Origin: Variovorax paradoxus EPS
GTDB lineage: Bacteria; Pseudomonadota; Gammaproteobacteria; Burkholderiales; Burkholderiaceae_C
Length of the DNA stretch: 64,000 bases
Assembly: GCF_000184745.1 (NCBI RefSeq)
Contig: NC_014931.1
Span: 558,001 to 622,000 of the forward strand
Direction of reading: 5' to 3'
The position numbers were made by a program, and so were the translations under genes. Below are positions 63,430 to 64,000 of the stretch, one piece after another (position 1 is the stretch's first letter; the number at the start of each line of letters is the position of its first letter). The notes below the pieces were generated by a model that was given only the letters and a program-made list of their open reading frames with translations, had not been told where the DNA came from and ran no database searches.

Positions 63430-64000
63430 ATGCGGGCGCTTTGCTTGCGGCTGTTGTTGTCGCTCGCGCTGCTTGTCTCCGGCAGCACCGCCTTCGCCAC
63501 CCAACGCGCCCTGCTCGTCGGCGTCTCCGAACTCGTCAACCAGCCGCAAGCCCTCTGGCTTCAGGCACCGCGCAACGACGTGATGCTGATGCGCGATGCG
63601 CTCCTGAAGCAAGGCTTCGCGCCCGCCGACATCACCGTGCTCGCCGACGGCGTGAGCGGCTCCGTATTGCCCGAATCGCAGGCCATCCACGAAGCCCTCG
63701 GCCGCCTGCTTGCGCAGTCGAAGAGCGGCGATTTCGTGCTGCTCTATTTCTCCGGCCACGGCACGCGTCTTCGCGACAGCAACAAGCGCTACCAGGAGCC
63801 CGACGGCCTTTCCGAGAACTTCCTCGCGCGCGATGTGCGCGGCACCCTCGGCGCCGACAGCGCCCTGACCGGCGACCTGCGCGATGCCGACTTCGACGCC
63901 TGGATCCAGGCCTTTCTTGCGCGCAACGTGTTCGTCGCTTCCGTCTTCGACACCTGCTCGGCGAACTCGATGACGCGCAGCACGACCGATGCGCCTGCCA
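63430..64000 (+). CDS. Caspase-family (peptidase C14) protein, 3' end outside the window
   Basis: 190 codons are visible. An N-terminal signal peptide (LRLLLSLALLVSGSTAFA) indicates export. RALLVGVSELVNQP opens the caspase fold; LLYFSGHGTR holds catalytic His110 and VFDTCSANSM catalytic Cys176, the clan CD dyad. The rest of the domain and any C-terminal region are missing. ATG at 63430 follows the repeat; AAGGAG is only 2 nt away, with GGGGG further upstream, so the initiation signal is unusual. It may work with the preceding membrane protein, whose tail resembles a protease inhibitor/prodomain. Confidence 0.88.
   Translation, partial: MRALCLRLLLSLALLVSGSTAFATQRALLVGVSELVNQPQALWLQAPRNDVMLMRDALLKQGFAPADITVLADGVSGSVLPESQAIHEALGRLLAQSKSGDFVLLYFSGHGTRLRDSNKRYQEPDGLSENFLARDVRGTLGADSALTGDLRDADFDAWIQAFLARNVFVASVFDTCSANSMTRSTTDAPA

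Overview
The window is high-GC, gene-dense DNA that looks like a chromosome of a Comamonadaceae bacterium (Burkholderiales), most likely Variovorax or a close relative. The basis is the gene content (Bug-type binding proteins, Ku/LigD, hybrid kinases with binding proteins, a TssKLM type VI cluster) and the dispersed palindromic repeats. The genus is inferred from family recognition, not from a search. No tRNA, rRNA, CRISPR array, transposase or integrase was seen.

Layout. 1-5040: the end of an MFS efflux gene, then a catabolic island (FAD aromatic hydroxylase and Bug binding protein, divergent from a LysR regulator). 5142-14110: housekeeping and envelope genes: a lipoprotein, thiL, a three-gene operon joined by 4-nt overlaps (Gcr-type membrane protein, cation/proton antiporter, carboxylate-amine ligase), apaG, rpe and a zinc deacylase. 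14176-21462: stress and repair genes: ku and ligD (bacterial NHEJ), a transglutaminase-like protein, a 49-residue membrane protein and a large-subunit catalase. 21483-28020: a type VI effector island on the minus strand: VgrG with a C-terminal extension, a phospholipase D effector and a Sel1-repeat lipoprotein that is its likely immunity protein. 28337-37749: a CHAT peptidase, TpsB and TpsA operon (two-partner secretion), followed by seven 115-bp tandem repeats. 38572-42073: an FkbM methyltransferase, a glycosyltransferase-like protein, an isochorismatase-family hydrolase and a GlxA-type regulator. 42235-49608: two hybrid histidine kinases with cognate-looking periplasmic binding proteins. 49752-64000: part of a type VI secretion locus (tssK, tssL, tssM, tagF), a Ser/Thr kinase, mltA, a sigma-factor-like gene, a membrane protein and a caspase-family protein cut by the window end.

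How the parts may work together. The TssKLM baseplate/membrane-complex genes with TagF and a kinase suggest post-translationally controlled type VI secretion, and the VgrG island supplies a toxin for it. The two kinase/binding-protein modules upstream may feed environmental signals into this region. The CHAT protein has a signal peptide and sits directly before the TpsB/TpsA pair, so it may process the exoprotein.

Most unusual observations: (1) a 762-bp element with ~220-bp inverted arms inside the type VI operon, whose flanks show opposite G/T versus A/C strand skew; (2) a putative sigma factor, membrane protein with a protease-prodomain-like tail, and caspase module; (3) the CHAT/two-partner-secretion operon; (4) an internal ribosome-binding site and start codon exactly at the LigD polymerase domain.
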